Source of the DNA: Bacteroidia bacterium
GTDB taxonomy: Bacteria; Bacteroidota; Bacteroidia; Bacteroidales; Paludibacteraceae
Assembly: GCA_009930305.1 (NCBI GenBank)
Contig: RZYM01000006.1
Location: 51,062 to 115,061, forward strand
DNA: 64,000 bases
Direction: 5' to 3'
In this document: positions 24,850 to 32,842 of the stretch, piece by piece
How the letters are laid out: the number at the start of each line of letters is the position of its first letter
Position numbering within the stretch: position 1 is the stretch's first letter
Program-made: the position numbers and the translations under genes
The notes under the pieces: generated by a model
Told to the model about the DNA's origin: nothing
Databases searched by the model: none
Seen by the model: only the letters and a program-made list of their open reading frames with translations

Positions 24850-26262
24850 TTAAAAATAAGAACTGCCGTCGAAACAGTGCGTGCAAATTTTTTCTTTAGG
24901 CAGACCAATTGCTTTAACCAAGGCATCAACAGTATTGAAACGTAATGAATTAAGCCCGAATCTTTGGCGAATAACTTCAACCATTTGTTTGTGTTTCTCG
25001 GAATTTGGATCAACGTATTCTTGTAAATTTTTATCGTGCTGTCCTTCGAGATTCTCAATGATTGAACGTGTTATAAGTTCCAAATCGTTTTGAGTTGCTG
25101 AGAAATTAAGATATCTGCATGAGTATACTAATGGAGGACAAGCTATACGCATGTGTATTTCTTTAGCTCCATAAGCGTACATCATTTCTACATTACCTCT
25201 AAGTTGTGTCCCTCTTACTATTGAATCATCACAAAATACGACTTTCTTACCTGTTAGCATCTGACGATTAGGCAATATTTTCATTTTTGCAACTAAGTTA
25301 CGCATTGATTGTTGAGAAGGTGTAAAACTACGAGGCCATGTAGGAGTATATTTTAATATGCCTCTTTTATATGGAATACCTTTACCTATTGCATATCCTA
25401 TTGCGTGTCCGACACCTGAATCAGGAATGCCGCATGCAAAATCTGCTTCGGTATCGGTATCTGCTTTACCCAAAGCTTCGCCTAATGAATTACGTACTAC
25501 ATCAACATTTATGCCTTCGTAATCACAACTTGGAAATCCGAAGTAAACCCAGAAAAATGAGCATACTTGCATTTTATCGTTAGGTTTACGGACTTGTTTC
25601 CAACCGTTTTCGGTAATCTGAATTATTTCACCGGGACCGACAAAGTAATCAATATCATAATCAAGATTAGGGAAAGCGTTTGGTTCGCTTGATACTGCAT
25701 AAGCAGAATCTTTTTTACCTATAATTACCGGAGTTCGTCCTAATTTGTCACGAATTGCAAATAAGCCTTCTTCGGATAAAATAAGTAGCGAACATGAACC
25801 TTTAATGGCAGCAAACATTTTTTCAACACCGTCGGTTATTGTTTTGCCTTCGCATATAAGTGTTGCTATTAATTCTGTTTGATTGGTTTTTCCCGAACTG
25901 AGTTCTGTGAAGTGATGATTACGCTCTAACAACTGTTTTTCGATTTCTTCCATGTTGTCAATTCGCGCTACAGTAACAATTGCAAAACGCCCTAAATGGG
26001 AATTGATTATTATTGGCTGAGCATCGGTATCGCTAATCACTCCTATTCCGGAGGTTGCTCCATCGAATTTTGAAAGTCCCGCTTCAAATTTCGATCTAAA
26101 ATATGAACCCTCGATGTTGTGAATAGACCTTGTCAGTCCGTTTGTTGTACTGTATGTCGCCATTCCGGCGCGTTTGGTACCTAGATGCGAATTATAATCT
26201 GTACCATAAAATAAATCGGGAACGCAGTTCCCTTTTGAAATTGTGCCAAAGAAGCCACCCAT
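24850..26262 (-). CDS. PurF-like amidophosphoribosyltransferase paralogue lacking the N-terminal catalytic cysteine
   Basis: About 470 residues: an N-terminal Ntn glutaminase-like domain and a C-terminal phosphoribosyltransferase domain with the PRPP loop VVFCDDSIVRGTQLR. A GTG reading from 26286 would add eight residues, but it coincides with the -7 box, so the ATG at 26262 is the start. The protein then begins MGGFFGTI where PurF has MCGI; the cysteine nucleophile is absent, so glutamine hydrolysis by the usual route is unlikely. It ends with a cysteine-containing KICTHCFDGSSYF tail. It heads the operon with ffh and folD. An ammonia-dependent or altered function is possible. Confidence 0.85.
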   Translation of the reverse strand: MGGFFGTISKGNCVPDLFYGTDYNSHLGTKRAGMATYSTTNGLTRSIHNIEGSYFRSKFEAGLSKFDGATSGIGVISDTDAQPIIINSHLGRFAIVTVARIDNMEEIEKQLLERNHHFTELSSGKTNQTELIATLICEGKTITDGVEKMFAAIKGSCSLLILSEEGLFAIRDKLGRTPVIIGKKDSAYAVSSEPNAFPNLDYDIDYFVGPGEIIQITENGWKQVRKPNDKMQVCSFFWVYFGFPSCDYEGINVDVVRNSLGEALGKADTDTEADFACGIPDSGVGHAIGYAIGKGIPYKRGILKYTPTWPRSFTPSQQSMRNLVAKMKILPNRQMLTGKKVVFCDDSIVRGTQLRGNVEMMYAYGAKEIHMRIACPPLVYSCRYLNFSATQNDLELITRSIIENLEGQHDKNLQEYVDPNSEKHKQMVEVIRQRFGLNSLRFNTVDALVKAIGLPKEKICTHCFDGSSYF

Positions 26263-26285
26263 AATTAAGGTTTTTTTGTTGCGCA

Positions 26286-26315
26286 CAAAATTACATAAAA
26301 AAGTTTATTCTGCAA
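26286..26315 (-). promoter_or_regulatory. Promoter of the purF-like-ffh-folD operon
   Basis: On the minus strand TTG (26313-26315), 19 bases, TAATTTTG (26286-26293). The predicted start of transcription near 26280 leaves a leader of about 18 bases to the ATG at 26262. Confidence 0.7.
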
Positions 26316-26725
26316 TTCGATAAAGTATTAAAATACATACTTTATTTATTGTGTATATTTTAGATTCTTTCTAACAACATATACTTCATGTTTTTACCTT
26401 TTGGGGTGCATCAACCCCAAACCCCGACATACTTTTTTGTATCAACAAAAAAGTATGCAAAAAAAATCAGGCTAGTGACTGCCGATCTCAAAAAACTTAA
26501 CGGCTTGTTCACTAAAAACCAGAAACTCATCGACTGCGTCGATTCAAACAGCTGTTTTTTTAACGCTCACTTCACCTATTTTTTGGTTCTTCAGTCAATG
26601 CCTGTCTTAAGACCTAATGAGTATGGCTTTACTCAATCAGACCGCCTAGTAAATTATTGCGTATAAAAAATCAGACTGATGCAATCGTCAAAAATTGTGT
26701 CCCGAAAGGCGCATAGCAGTTTTAG
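26316..26725. other. Gene-free stretch next to the island's left edge
   Basis: I see no convincing gene. An open frame at 26388-26666 has no recognisable family and no promoter. The stretch holds two adjacent hairpins (listed separately) and then runs to the IS3-type terminus at 26726. It looks like degraded repeat or insertion-sequence debris. Confidence 0.5.
26400..26457. repeat. Two adjacent hairpins, possibly a repeat-element end
   Basis: First: TTTGGGGT, 6-base loop, ACCCCAAA (26400-26421). Second: perfect 13-base arms CATACTTTTTTGT and ACAAAAAAGTATG around ATCA (26428-26457). Two strong hairpins seven bases apart in non-coding DNA suggest a REP/MITE-like element or a terminator. Confidence 0.5.
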
Positions 26726-27205
26726 TGACGTGCGCCCCAAAAGTTGGACAATTAATTAAATATTAACTTTTATAGTAGTGAGTTCGGTATTGCACCGGGC
26801 TCATTCCTTTTAATCTCAATTTTATTCTGTTATTGTTGTACCAGCAAATATATTTTCTTAATTCGACTTCAAAATCATCAATAGATTCGAAGTTATTAAC
26901 ATACAGAAGTTCATTCTTCATAAGACCAAAGAAATTCTCCATCATAGCGTTGTCAAGACAATTTCCTTTGCGTGACATACTTTGGATAATACCGTATTTC
27001 TTAAGTGTTTCCTGATATGTGGTATGCTGATAATGCCATCCTTGGTCGGAGTGTATTATAAGCCCGTCCAATTTGGAGTTTTTCTTAAATGCGTGTCTAA
27101 GCATTGTTATAACCATCTTTAAATCAGGACTATTTGATATTGTGTACGATATAATTTTACCGTTATACATATCCAATATTGGTGACAGATATATCTTTTT
27201 GTCTT
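26726..27205 (-). mobile_element. Truncated IS3-family (IS150-group) insertion sequence
   Basis: The left terminus TGACGTGCGCCCCAAAA at 26726-26742 is followed by the C-terminal part of an IS3-type DDE transposase on the minus strand (stop at 26763). Readable motifs are LSPILDMYNGKIISYT, HSDQGWHYQ (second Asp of the DDE triad), CLDNAMMENFFG (the Glu) and the family ending MSPVQYRTHYYKS. The frame continues upstream of the ATG at 27176 to about 27205, then stops matching. The N-terminal half, OrfA and the other terminus are missing, so the element is dead. It marks the left edge of the accessory island. Confidence 0.85.
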
Positions 27206-27618
27206 TTATGGCAACCTGAACTTATTGTTTGCTGCGGCGATACGCTCACTCATTTGGAATCAATAACCAAAGCGAAAAAGCTTGTTGCTGACGCTTCGGA
27301 ATTTTTATGCCCGAATGGAAAGTTAATTTTATCGTTCCGGAATTATTCAATAGAACTGGAAGATACTCAACGATTTATCCTGTAAAAAGTGATGCTACCC
27401 GAATATTGACCTGCGTATTGGAATATTTTGAGAATAAAGTACGGGTAACCGATTTATTAAATGAATTTGAGGATGGGCAGTGGGAACAAAAAGTAAGTTC
27501 ATATTTTAAAATCAGACTTTCAAAAGAAGCAGTCATAAAAATGCCGGAAAATTTGGGTTTGAAAATTCAGTACAACAAAACTGAAAAAGGAATAATCAAC
27601 CTGGTTGTACAAAAATAA
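27206..27618 (+). pseudogene. SAM-dependent methyltransferase, 5'-truncated and frameshifted
   Basis: One frame reads PELIVCCGDTLTHLES, then LCPNGKLILSFRNYSIELED (27211-27385). The protein continues in another frame with PVKSDATRILTCVLEYFE and runs to the stop at 27618. Together they resemble the C-terminal half of a class I methyltransferase (acidic loop CGDTL, then the strand with PNGKLILSF). The SAM-binding N-terminus is lost at the junction with the IS remnant, and a frameshift lies near 27370. It is not expected to make a working enzyme. Confidence 0.6.
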
Positions 27619-27720
27619 AGCGCCATTATTCAATACTTTTTGGTGTTTTTTTTATCTTTTAATGATTTTATCGGAAAGGGAACAACCTATTTTTATTACT
27701 TAATTTTAAAAAATAAAATT

Positions 27721-27861
27721 ATGGCAAAAGTAGGAAAAAATATCGTAACCACAGATCTTAGTGACAAACTGGGCAATCTCATCGTCTTTCACAATCGTGG
27801 CAAAAGCTCCTAAAAAGAAACAAACCAAGTGGAGCAAAGCACAGGAACTATATCGTTTATA
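27721..27861 (+). pseudogene. Broken small gene starting MAKVGKNIVTTDLSDKLG
   Basis: An ATG after a plausible leader encodes MAKVGKNIVTTDLSDKLG and then NLIVFHNRGKSS before a stop. In another frame the sequence goes on as VAKAPKKKQTKWSKAQELYRL. This fits a family of Bacteroidota proteins I remember as beginning MAK-x-NNIVT-x-GLSGK-x-G-x-LIVFRQ, interrupted by a frameshift and stops. The function of that family is not known to me. No intact copy is in the window. Confidence 0.5.
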
Positions 27862-28174
27862 ATTTCAGGAAAGCTTCCTGTATGAATTTGTTACCACCAA
27901 GTGTAAGAGATAGACAACGACATAGAAAAATTGAAAAGTAAACCATTGTGAAAGGTAAGAAAAACAAAACATTGACAAGACAAATGAGCCGACACTCAAT
28001 CCGACCAGATGCTTTTATTTTTCACCCACCGCACATTCTTTAAACAATTTCCGACCTACATTGCACACATTGACAAAGCCCCAAAAGTTCACACTAAAAT
28101 CAAAGCTTTGTCAAAGAGTGCAATTTAACCACCCTTAAAAATTTATTGTTAAATATTTGGTAGAATGAAAACCG
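27862..28174. other. Non-coding stretch before the arsenical-type operon
   Basis: I see no intact gene. It contains an imperfect inverted repeat (28060-28124) and leads into the ArsR-type operator at 28175. Composition and stop-rich frames suggest decayed coding DNA downstream of the broken MAKVGKN gene. Confidence 0.5.
28060..28124. repeat. 20-base imperfect inverted repeat
   Basis: Arms ATTGCACACATTGACAAAGC (28060-28079) and GCTTTGTCAAAGAGTGCAAT (28105-28124) pair over 17 of 20 positions around a 25-base loop. It could be a terminator-like structure or remains of an insertion element. Confidence 0.55.
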
Positions 28175-28192
28175 TTTCGTTATTTTGCGAAA
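28175..28192 (+). promoter_or_regulatory. Probable ArsR-family operator over the -7 element, first copy
   Basis: TTTCG-TTATTTTG-CGAAA: an inverted repeat whose 8-base centre resembles the -7 box (TAnnTTTG with one mismatch). The same motif recurs at 29998-30015 in front of the permease gene. An ArsR-type gene is the second gene downstream, so autoregulation by occlusion of the promoter is likely. Confidence 0.65.
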
Positions 28193-28232
28193 TGATTAAA
28201 TGAATTATTTGTAATACTTAAATTAACTAAAA

Positions 28233-28478
28233 ATGGACATTAAAATTCTGGGCACAGGTTGTCCAAAGTGTAAAACACTTGAAAAAATGGTAAATGAAGT
28301 CGTTAGTGAAAACATGTTTGACGCTCGAATAAGCAAAGTGGAAGATATTGTGCAAATTATGAATTATGGTGTTATGGGAACACCTGCATTAGTAATTAAT
28401 GAAAAGGTGGCTATTAGTGGACGAGTTCCATCAAAGGACGAAATCAAAAAAATAATTGAAAAACACATCAATGGCTAA
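28233..28478 (+). CDS. Small thioredoxin-fold protein with CPKC motif (ArsE-like)
   Basis: 81 residues, a minimal thioredoxin fold: MDIKILGTGCPKCKTLEKM places the CPKC redox motif after the first strand, and GVMGTPALVINEKV gives the cis-proline. It belongs with the redox-active disulfide proteins (MTH895-like) and with ArsE of the arsEFG system, where it is thought to work with ArsF in reducing nitrophenyl arsenicals. It is first in an operon with arsR-, arsF- and arsG-like genes. Its stop overlaps the arsR start by 8 bases. The gene order is the main ground for ArsE; a general disulfide reductase is the alternative. Confidence 0.75.
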   Translation: MDIKILGTGCPKCKTLEKMVNEVVSENMFDARISKVEDIVQIMNYGVMGTPALVINEKVAISGRVPSKDEIKKIIEKHING

Positions 28479-28797
28479 GAAAATTGAATTTTCAGAAGAT
28501 GTTTTAGAGATTGCTAAATTTGCCAAAGCAATGAGCCATCCTGTGAGAGTTTACATTTTAATGAAACTCTCTGAAATGGATGCGTGTTGCTATAGTGGTA
28601 ATCTAATAGAAGAACTTCCTATTGGGCGGTCTGCATTATCACAACATTTAAAAGAGCTAAAATTTGCAGGTTTAATTCAGGGTGAAATCGAAGCTCCATA
28701 TATTAAATACTGTATTAATCGTGAAAATTTTGAAAAAGCAAAAATTATGTGTCACAATTTCTTCGGGAAAGAGATTAAGAACAAGTCAAATAATTGA
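28471..28797 (+). CDS. arsR: ArsR/SmtB-family metalloregulator
   Basis: About 108 residues from the ATG at 28471; an upstream start at 28456 is possible but lies deep in the preceding gene. The winged-helix core is visible: AMSHPVRVYILMKLSE, then IGRSALSQHLKELKFAGLI as the recognition helix. A cysteine pair (DACCYSG) sits before the recognition helix, and further cysteines lie in IKYCINRE and KIMCHNFF near the C-terminus; these are candidate As(III)/thiol-metal ligands, though not the classical ELCVCDL motif. It probably represses its own operon and the permease gene through the repeated operator. Confidence 0.85.
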   Translation: MAKKIEFSEDVLEIAKFAKAMSHPVRVYILMKLSEMDACCYSGNLIEELPIGRSALSQHLKELKFAGLIQGEIEAPYIKYCINRENFEKAKIMCHNFFGKEIKNKSNN

Positions 28798-28808
28798 AAA
28801 GTAAATGT

Positions 28809-29258
28809 ATGAAAGAAAAAATTCTTATTTTATTTATTGCAACTTCGGTTTTTGTTGCATGTAATCAAAGTTCACAAAAGACTAAAAATGAACAGGTGAA
28901 AAACGAAATCACACAAAACCCTAACCTTAAACTTCAAATTTATTATTTTCATGCAACTCATCGTTGCCCAACCTGTAATAGTATTGAAGCTAATATAAAT
29001 CAAGTTTTAGAAAATAATTTTAAAAACGAAATTGAACAAGGCATAATAAACTTTACTGTTTTAAATGTTGAAGATGCAGAAAATAAAGGGTTAGCTGAAA
29101 AATATCAGGCTACTGGTGCGGCACTTCATTTAGTTAATATAGAAAACGGAACGGGAAAAGATAATGACCTTACAAAATATGCCTTTTCATATTCTCGCAA
29201 ACAACCTGATGTGTTTCTAAAAGGAATGAATGATACAATAAACTACTTTATAAAATAA
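28809..29258 (+). CDS. ArsF-like thioredoxin-fold lipoprotein (nitrophenyl compound nitroreductase subunit type)
   Basis: About 149 residues from the ATG at 28809; a TTG at 28794 overlaps the arsR stop and would give a poorer signal peptide. The lipoprotein signal ends in FVACN. The mature part has a thioredoxin-like fold with HATHRCPTCNSIEANI, i.e. a CPTC redox motif. Bacteroidota proteins of this kind are usually annotated as the ArsF-family nitroreductase subunit. In the arsEFG model ArsE and ArsF together reduce nitrophenyl arsenicals to amino forms. That biochemical role is inherited from a distant system, so it is tentative here. Confidence 0.7.
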   Translation: MKEKILILFIATSVFVACNQSSQKTKNEQVKNEITQNPNLKLQIYYFHATHRCPTCNSIEANINQVLENNFKNEIEQGIINFTVLNVEDAENKGLAEKYQATGAALHLVNIENGTGKDNDLTKYAFSYSRKQPDVFLKGMNDTINYFIK

Positions 29259-29263
29259 ATACA

Positions 29264-29965
29264 ATGGAGTTTTTACAAAATATTTTAGACGATAGTAATT
29301 TTTCGATATTATCGGCATTTATTTTAGGGCTTATGACTGCCGTAAGTCCTTGTCCTTTAGCCACTAATATCACGGCAATTGCGTTTATTGGAAAGAATAT
29401 TGAAAACAAAAGTAAAGTATTTATTAATGGGCTTTTTTATACCATAGGAAGAGCAATCACTTATGTGGTGCTGGGAATGATTTTATTTTTGGGTGCAAGC
29501 AAATTTCATATTGCCTCTTTTTTACAAAACAATGGTGAGAAGTTTTTAGGACCATTATTGTTGATTATCGGAATTTTTATGCTGGATTTTATTAAAATAA
29601 AATTTCCAGGACTTGGCAAAATCACCGACAAATTTCAAAATAGTGAAAAACAAGGTAGTGGCATGAGTGCACTTCTCATGGGTATAGTTTTTGCTTTAGC
29701 TTTTTGCCCGTATAGTGGTGTGTTATATTTCGGGATGTTGATACCAATGACCATATCTAGTTCTTCTGGACTATTATTACCTTTGGTTTTTGCTATTGCC
29801 ACAGGTTTACCTGTGATTATTTTTGCCTACTTAATTGCTTTTACTTTGTCGGGTGTAGGTAAATTATACAATGGATTGAAAGTTTTTGAATTGTGGTTTC
29901 GTAGAGTGGTGTCAGCCATATTTATTATAGTTGGTTTGTACTATATCTACATTTTCTATCTTTAA
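29264..29965 (+). CDS. ArsG-like/CcdA-superfamily membrane protein
   Basis: 233 residues and six to seven membrane helices. Two cysteine-proline motifs in helices, TAVSPCPLATN and ALAFCPYSGV, are characteristic of the CcdA/DsbD transmembrane domain. Bacteroidota members next to ArsF-like proteins are annotated as ArsG aminobenzylarsenical efflux permeases. The alternative is thiol-electron transfer across the inner membrane, which would re-reduce the periplasmic CPTC lipoprotein encoded just upstream (5-base gap). Both readings fit a thiol-dependent arsenical module. Confidence 0.72.
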   Translation: MEFLQNILDDSNFSILSAFILGLMTAVSPCPLATNITAIAFIGKNIENKSKVFINGLFYTIGRAITYVVLGMILFLGASKFHIASFLQNNGEKFLGPLLLIIGIFMLDFIKIKFPGLGKITDKFQNSEKQGSGMSALLMGIVFALAFCPYSGVLYFGMLIPMTISSSSGLLLPLVFAIATGLPVIIFAYLIAFTLSGVGKLYNGLKVFELWFRRVVSAIFIIVGLYYIYIFYL

Positions 29966-29997
29966 CAGTTATTTAACTATTTTTTTTTGCTAAATCA

Positions 29998-30015
29998 TTC
30001 CGTTATTTTGCGAAA
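29998..30015 (+). promoter_or_regulatory. Probable ArsR-family operator over the -7 element, second copy
   Basis: TTCCG-TTATTTTG-CGAAA. The stretch CGTTATTTTGCGAAATGAT is identical to the first copy at 28178. It sits about 20 bases before the permease ATG at 30033, so the permease has its own regulated promoter. Confidence 0.65.
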
Positions 30016-30032
30016 TGATAAAATGTGATTAT

Positions 30033-31376
30033 ATGGAAACAAAAAAAGAAATCAAAATCCTAATTTGGATTGCAATAATTTTTGGAGTAGCGTTTTTCTT
30101 GCCAATTGAAAGTGCAAGATTTAATACGGCTATAGAAGCCACTTTTGACCTTGTCAAATGGTATGCCAGAGAACATGTAATATTATGTTTGTTGCCTGCT
30201 TTTTTTATTGCAGGAGTTATATCAATATTTGTTAGTCAAGGGGCTGTTTTACGCTACTTCGGGGCTAATGCTAAAAAGTGGTTGGCGTATACCGTTGCAG
30301 CTGTTTCAGGAACAATATTAGCGGTTTGTAGTTGTACCATTTTGCCGTTATTTTCAAGCATTCACAAACGTGGAGCTGGCTTAGGTCCTGCTATTGCCTT
30401 TTTATATTCAGGTCCTGCCATCAATATTTTAGCCATTATTTTAACAGCTAGGATTTTAGGTTTCGAAATGGGAGTCGCCAGAACCATTGGTGCCGTTTTT
30501 TTTAGCGTTATCATAGGCTTAATAATGTCGTTTATTTATAGGAAAGAAGAAAAAACAAAGAAAGAAGAACAAATGAATATTCAATTGCCTCCCGAAAAAC
30601 GACCAATATGGCAAACATCGTTTCATTTCTTCACACTTGTTCTTATTCTTGTTTTTGCTAATTGGGGAAAACCAGGCGTTGATGATGTTTCCAGTGCATG
30701 GTATTATTTGTGGGCTTACAAATGGTATATAACTGGATTTTTTGGTTTACTGCTTGGATATTCATTAATACGCATTTTAAAAATTAAATGGCAATGGGTT
30801 TTGACCGCTGTTGTTGCAACTGCCGTATCTGCTTTATTATCATCAAACTTTATTGACAATGCAAAACTGGTTCCGCTTGTTCCAATGATGGTAGGGATTG
30901 CATCACTGGCAATCATTACGTTGAAGGATAAACAAGACGATGAGAACCGGGAATGGACAATTTCTTCTTGGGGATTTGCAAAGCAAATATTACCATTACT
31001 TGCCATTGGAGTAGTAACAGCAGGATTCTTACTTGGCTCAACACACGATGGGCAGACTATTGCAGGGGTAATCCCTAACGAATGGATACAATGGCTAGTG
31101 GGTGGAAACTCCATATTTTCAAATTTCTTTGCATCAATAGTGGGCACATTTATGTATTTTGCAACACTTACCGAAGTTCCCATTTTACAAGGTTTAATTG
31201 CATCAGGTATGGGTAAAGGTCCTGCATTGGCTTTGTTATTGGCTGGCCCTTCTTTGTCATTGCCTAATATGTTAGTCATTCGTGGTGTGCTTGGTACTCA
31301 AAAAACAGTTGTCTATGTGAGTTTAGTTGTTGTAATGGCAACTATTTCAGGATTGATTTATGGAAGTCTTTTTTAA
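30033..31376 (+). CDS. Permease of the DUF318/ArsP family
   Basis: About 447 residues with eight or more membrane helices in two repeats. The landmarks AVCSCTILPLFSSIHKRGAG and GPAINILA in the first half, and GMGKGPALALLLAGPSLSLP in the second, are typical of the ArsP/SMU_747c permease family. ArsP exports trivalent organoarsenicals such as methylarsenite and reduced roxarsone. The ATG at 30033 is preferred over 30015, which lies in the operator. Its own ArsR-type operator and the preceding arsEFG-like genes support an arsenical role; other soft-metal or thiol substrates are possible. Confidence 0.8.
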   Translation: METKKEIKILIWIAIIFGVAFFLPIESARFNTAIEATFDLVKWYAREHVILCLLPAFFIAGVISIFVSQGAVLRYFGANAKKWLAYTVAAVSGTILAVCSCTILPLFSSIHKRGAGLGPAIAFLYSGPAINILAIILTARILGFEMGVARTIGAVFFSVIIGLIMSFIYRKEEKTKKEEQMNIQLPPEKRPIWQTSFHFFTLVLILVFANWGKPGVDDVSSAWYYLWAYKWYITGFFGLLLGYSLIRILKIKWQWVLTAVVATAVSALLSSNFIDNAKLVPLVPMMVGIASLAIITLKDKQDDENREWTISSWGFAKQILPLLAIGVVTAGFLLGSTHDGQTIAGVIPNEWIQWLVGGNSIFSNFFASIVGTFMYFATLTEVPILQGLIASGMGKGPALALLLAGPSLSLPNMLVIRGVLGTQKTVVYVSLVVVMATISGLIYGSLF

Positions 31377-31388
31377 AATAGATTTGTA

Positions 31389-32828
31389 ATGAAAAAAATA
31401 ATAGTGTTTTTTTTTATAATTTACCCTTTTTATTTAATTCAATCTCAAGAAATTAAAAGGGTTACAAGTCTGGAGGCTAATTTGTTATTGAAAGATTACA
31501 ATTCTAATGCAATGGTAATTATTGATGGTCGTGATAGTGCTAAATTTTATACCGGTCATCTAAAAGGTGCAATTTACATTGATGCCTTTGATAGTCTAGC
31601 GTTAAAAAGCCTCAATCGTTATCTTGATAAAGAGATGATTTTTGTGTATTGTACCACGAATAATCGTTCGACACTAATTATTGAAAGGCTTGAACAACTC
31701 AATTATCATGGACAAATAGTAAACATGACTGATGGTGTTACAGGTTGGAAACAAAACGGGTATGATTTGGAATTAATGCCTGTAAATGTACTTCATCAAC
31801 AGGGCAGTGATGAAAAACAAGTCAAACCTTTTGAACCGCAAGGCAAACTCATCATTCAGGTGTTTGGGAATTTTGATTATAATGCAACTCAAGATGCACA
31901 AAAACAATATGGCTTTTGGTTTGGTCGTGCTCACTTTGGCTATGAATATCAATTTAGCAAACACTTTTCTGGCAAAATAATTATTGATGCTGGTCGTCCT
32001 ACATCAGTTGGGCAAATTGAAGTTCGTGACACAACCGGACTTAACTTAAATACATCAAACGCATCCAAAGAAGGTAGTTATTATACTATGACCTTGAAAT
32101 TCGCATCATTGGAATGGAATCCTAATGAACATATTAAAATTCAAGCCGGTGGGGTATTGCAGAATCATTATATGACGCAAGAGAGGTTTTGGGGCTATCG
32201 GTATGTAGCTCCAACTTTTCAAGACAAATATTATGGAATTCCAAGTTCAGACTTAGGAATAATCGGTTATTTCAAAATTAATGACCAATTGGGCGTTGAT
32301 GTAGCCCTAACCAATGGTGAAGGTTTCCGTTTTGATCAAGACGCTTATGGTGATGTTAAGATAGCTACTGGTGTTGATTATTGCCCAATAAGAGGTTTGC
32401 AAACTCGTTTCTATTATGATTATACACAATCAAATAATCCTTTAAAACCAGCGAATCAACAACTTTTTTCAGTTTTTGCGGGTTATAAATTAAAAGATAA
32501 ATTTAGAGTCGGAGGAGAATTTAATTATCGCATGAATCATTTAAATGTGGCTAATCATGACTTGTTTGGCTATTCTGTTTTTGGTACTTACGGAGTGAAT
32601 AAACGGATGGAATTGTTTGCACGTTTTGATTATTTACAAGCCAATACTTTAAATAATAATCTTCATAATTGGTATTTTCAAAATACTGGGAAAGCCTATA
32701 TTTCAGGAATACATTATAAAGCAACAGATGGGGTAAATATTTCACTAAACTATCAGGGCTGGCAGCCTGACGATACTTCAATAAATTTTCAACATCACAT
32801 TGTATTGAGTTTTGAGTACAAACTTTAA
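31389..32828 (+). CDS. Secreted rhodanese domain fused to an outer-membrane porin-like barrel
   Basis: 479 residues. Signal peptide (about 1-19), then a rhodanese domain at about 22-130 with LIIDGRDS-like VIIDGRDSAKFYTGH and the active-site loop VYCTTNNRST (C88), then from about 150 a beta-rich region of alternating aromatic strands ending HHIVLSFEYKL, the aromatic-rich C-terminus of an outer-membrane protein. The barrel half resembles phosphate/pyrophosphate-selective porins. A sulfurtransferase tethered to a channel would act at the periplasmic mouth of the pore. It lies 12 bases after the permease gene and belongs to the same unit. I do not know this fusion as a characterised family. Confidence 0.75.
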   Translation: MKKIIVFFFIIYPFYLIQSQEIKRVTSLEANLLLKDYNSNAMVIIDGRDSAKFYTGHLKGAIYIDAFDSLALKSLNRYLDKEMIFVYCTTNNRSTLIIERLEQLNYHGQIVNMTDGVTGWKQNGYDLELMPVNVLHQQGSDEKQVKPFEPQGKLIIQVFGNFDYNATQDAQKQYGFWFGRAHFGYEYQFSKHFSGKIIIDAGRPTSVGQIEVRDTTGLNLNTSNASKEGSYYTMTLKFASLEWNPNEHIKIQAGGVLQNHYMTQERFWGYRYVAPTFQDKYYGIPSSDLGIIGYFKINDQLGVDVALTNGEGFRFDQDAYGDVKIATGVDYCPIRGLQTRFYYDYTQSNNPLKPANQQLFSVFAGYKLKDKFRVGGEFNYRMNHLNVANHDLFGYSVFGTYGVNKRMELFARFDYLQANTLNNNLHNWYFQNTGKAYISGIHYKATDGVNISLNYQGWQPDDTSINFQHHIVLSFEYKL

Positions 32829-32842
32829 AAAATAATAGAAAA

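Noticed and set aside
26388..26666. Open frame of 92 codons on the plus strand
   Set aside because: It crosses both hairpins, has no recognisable domain, no promoter and low-complexity residues; it looks like chance in non-coding DNA.
30716..31279. 187-codon minus-strand frame opposite the ArsP-like permease
   Set aside because: It is a shadow of the permease gene; composition mirrors membrane-helix codons and no domain is visible.
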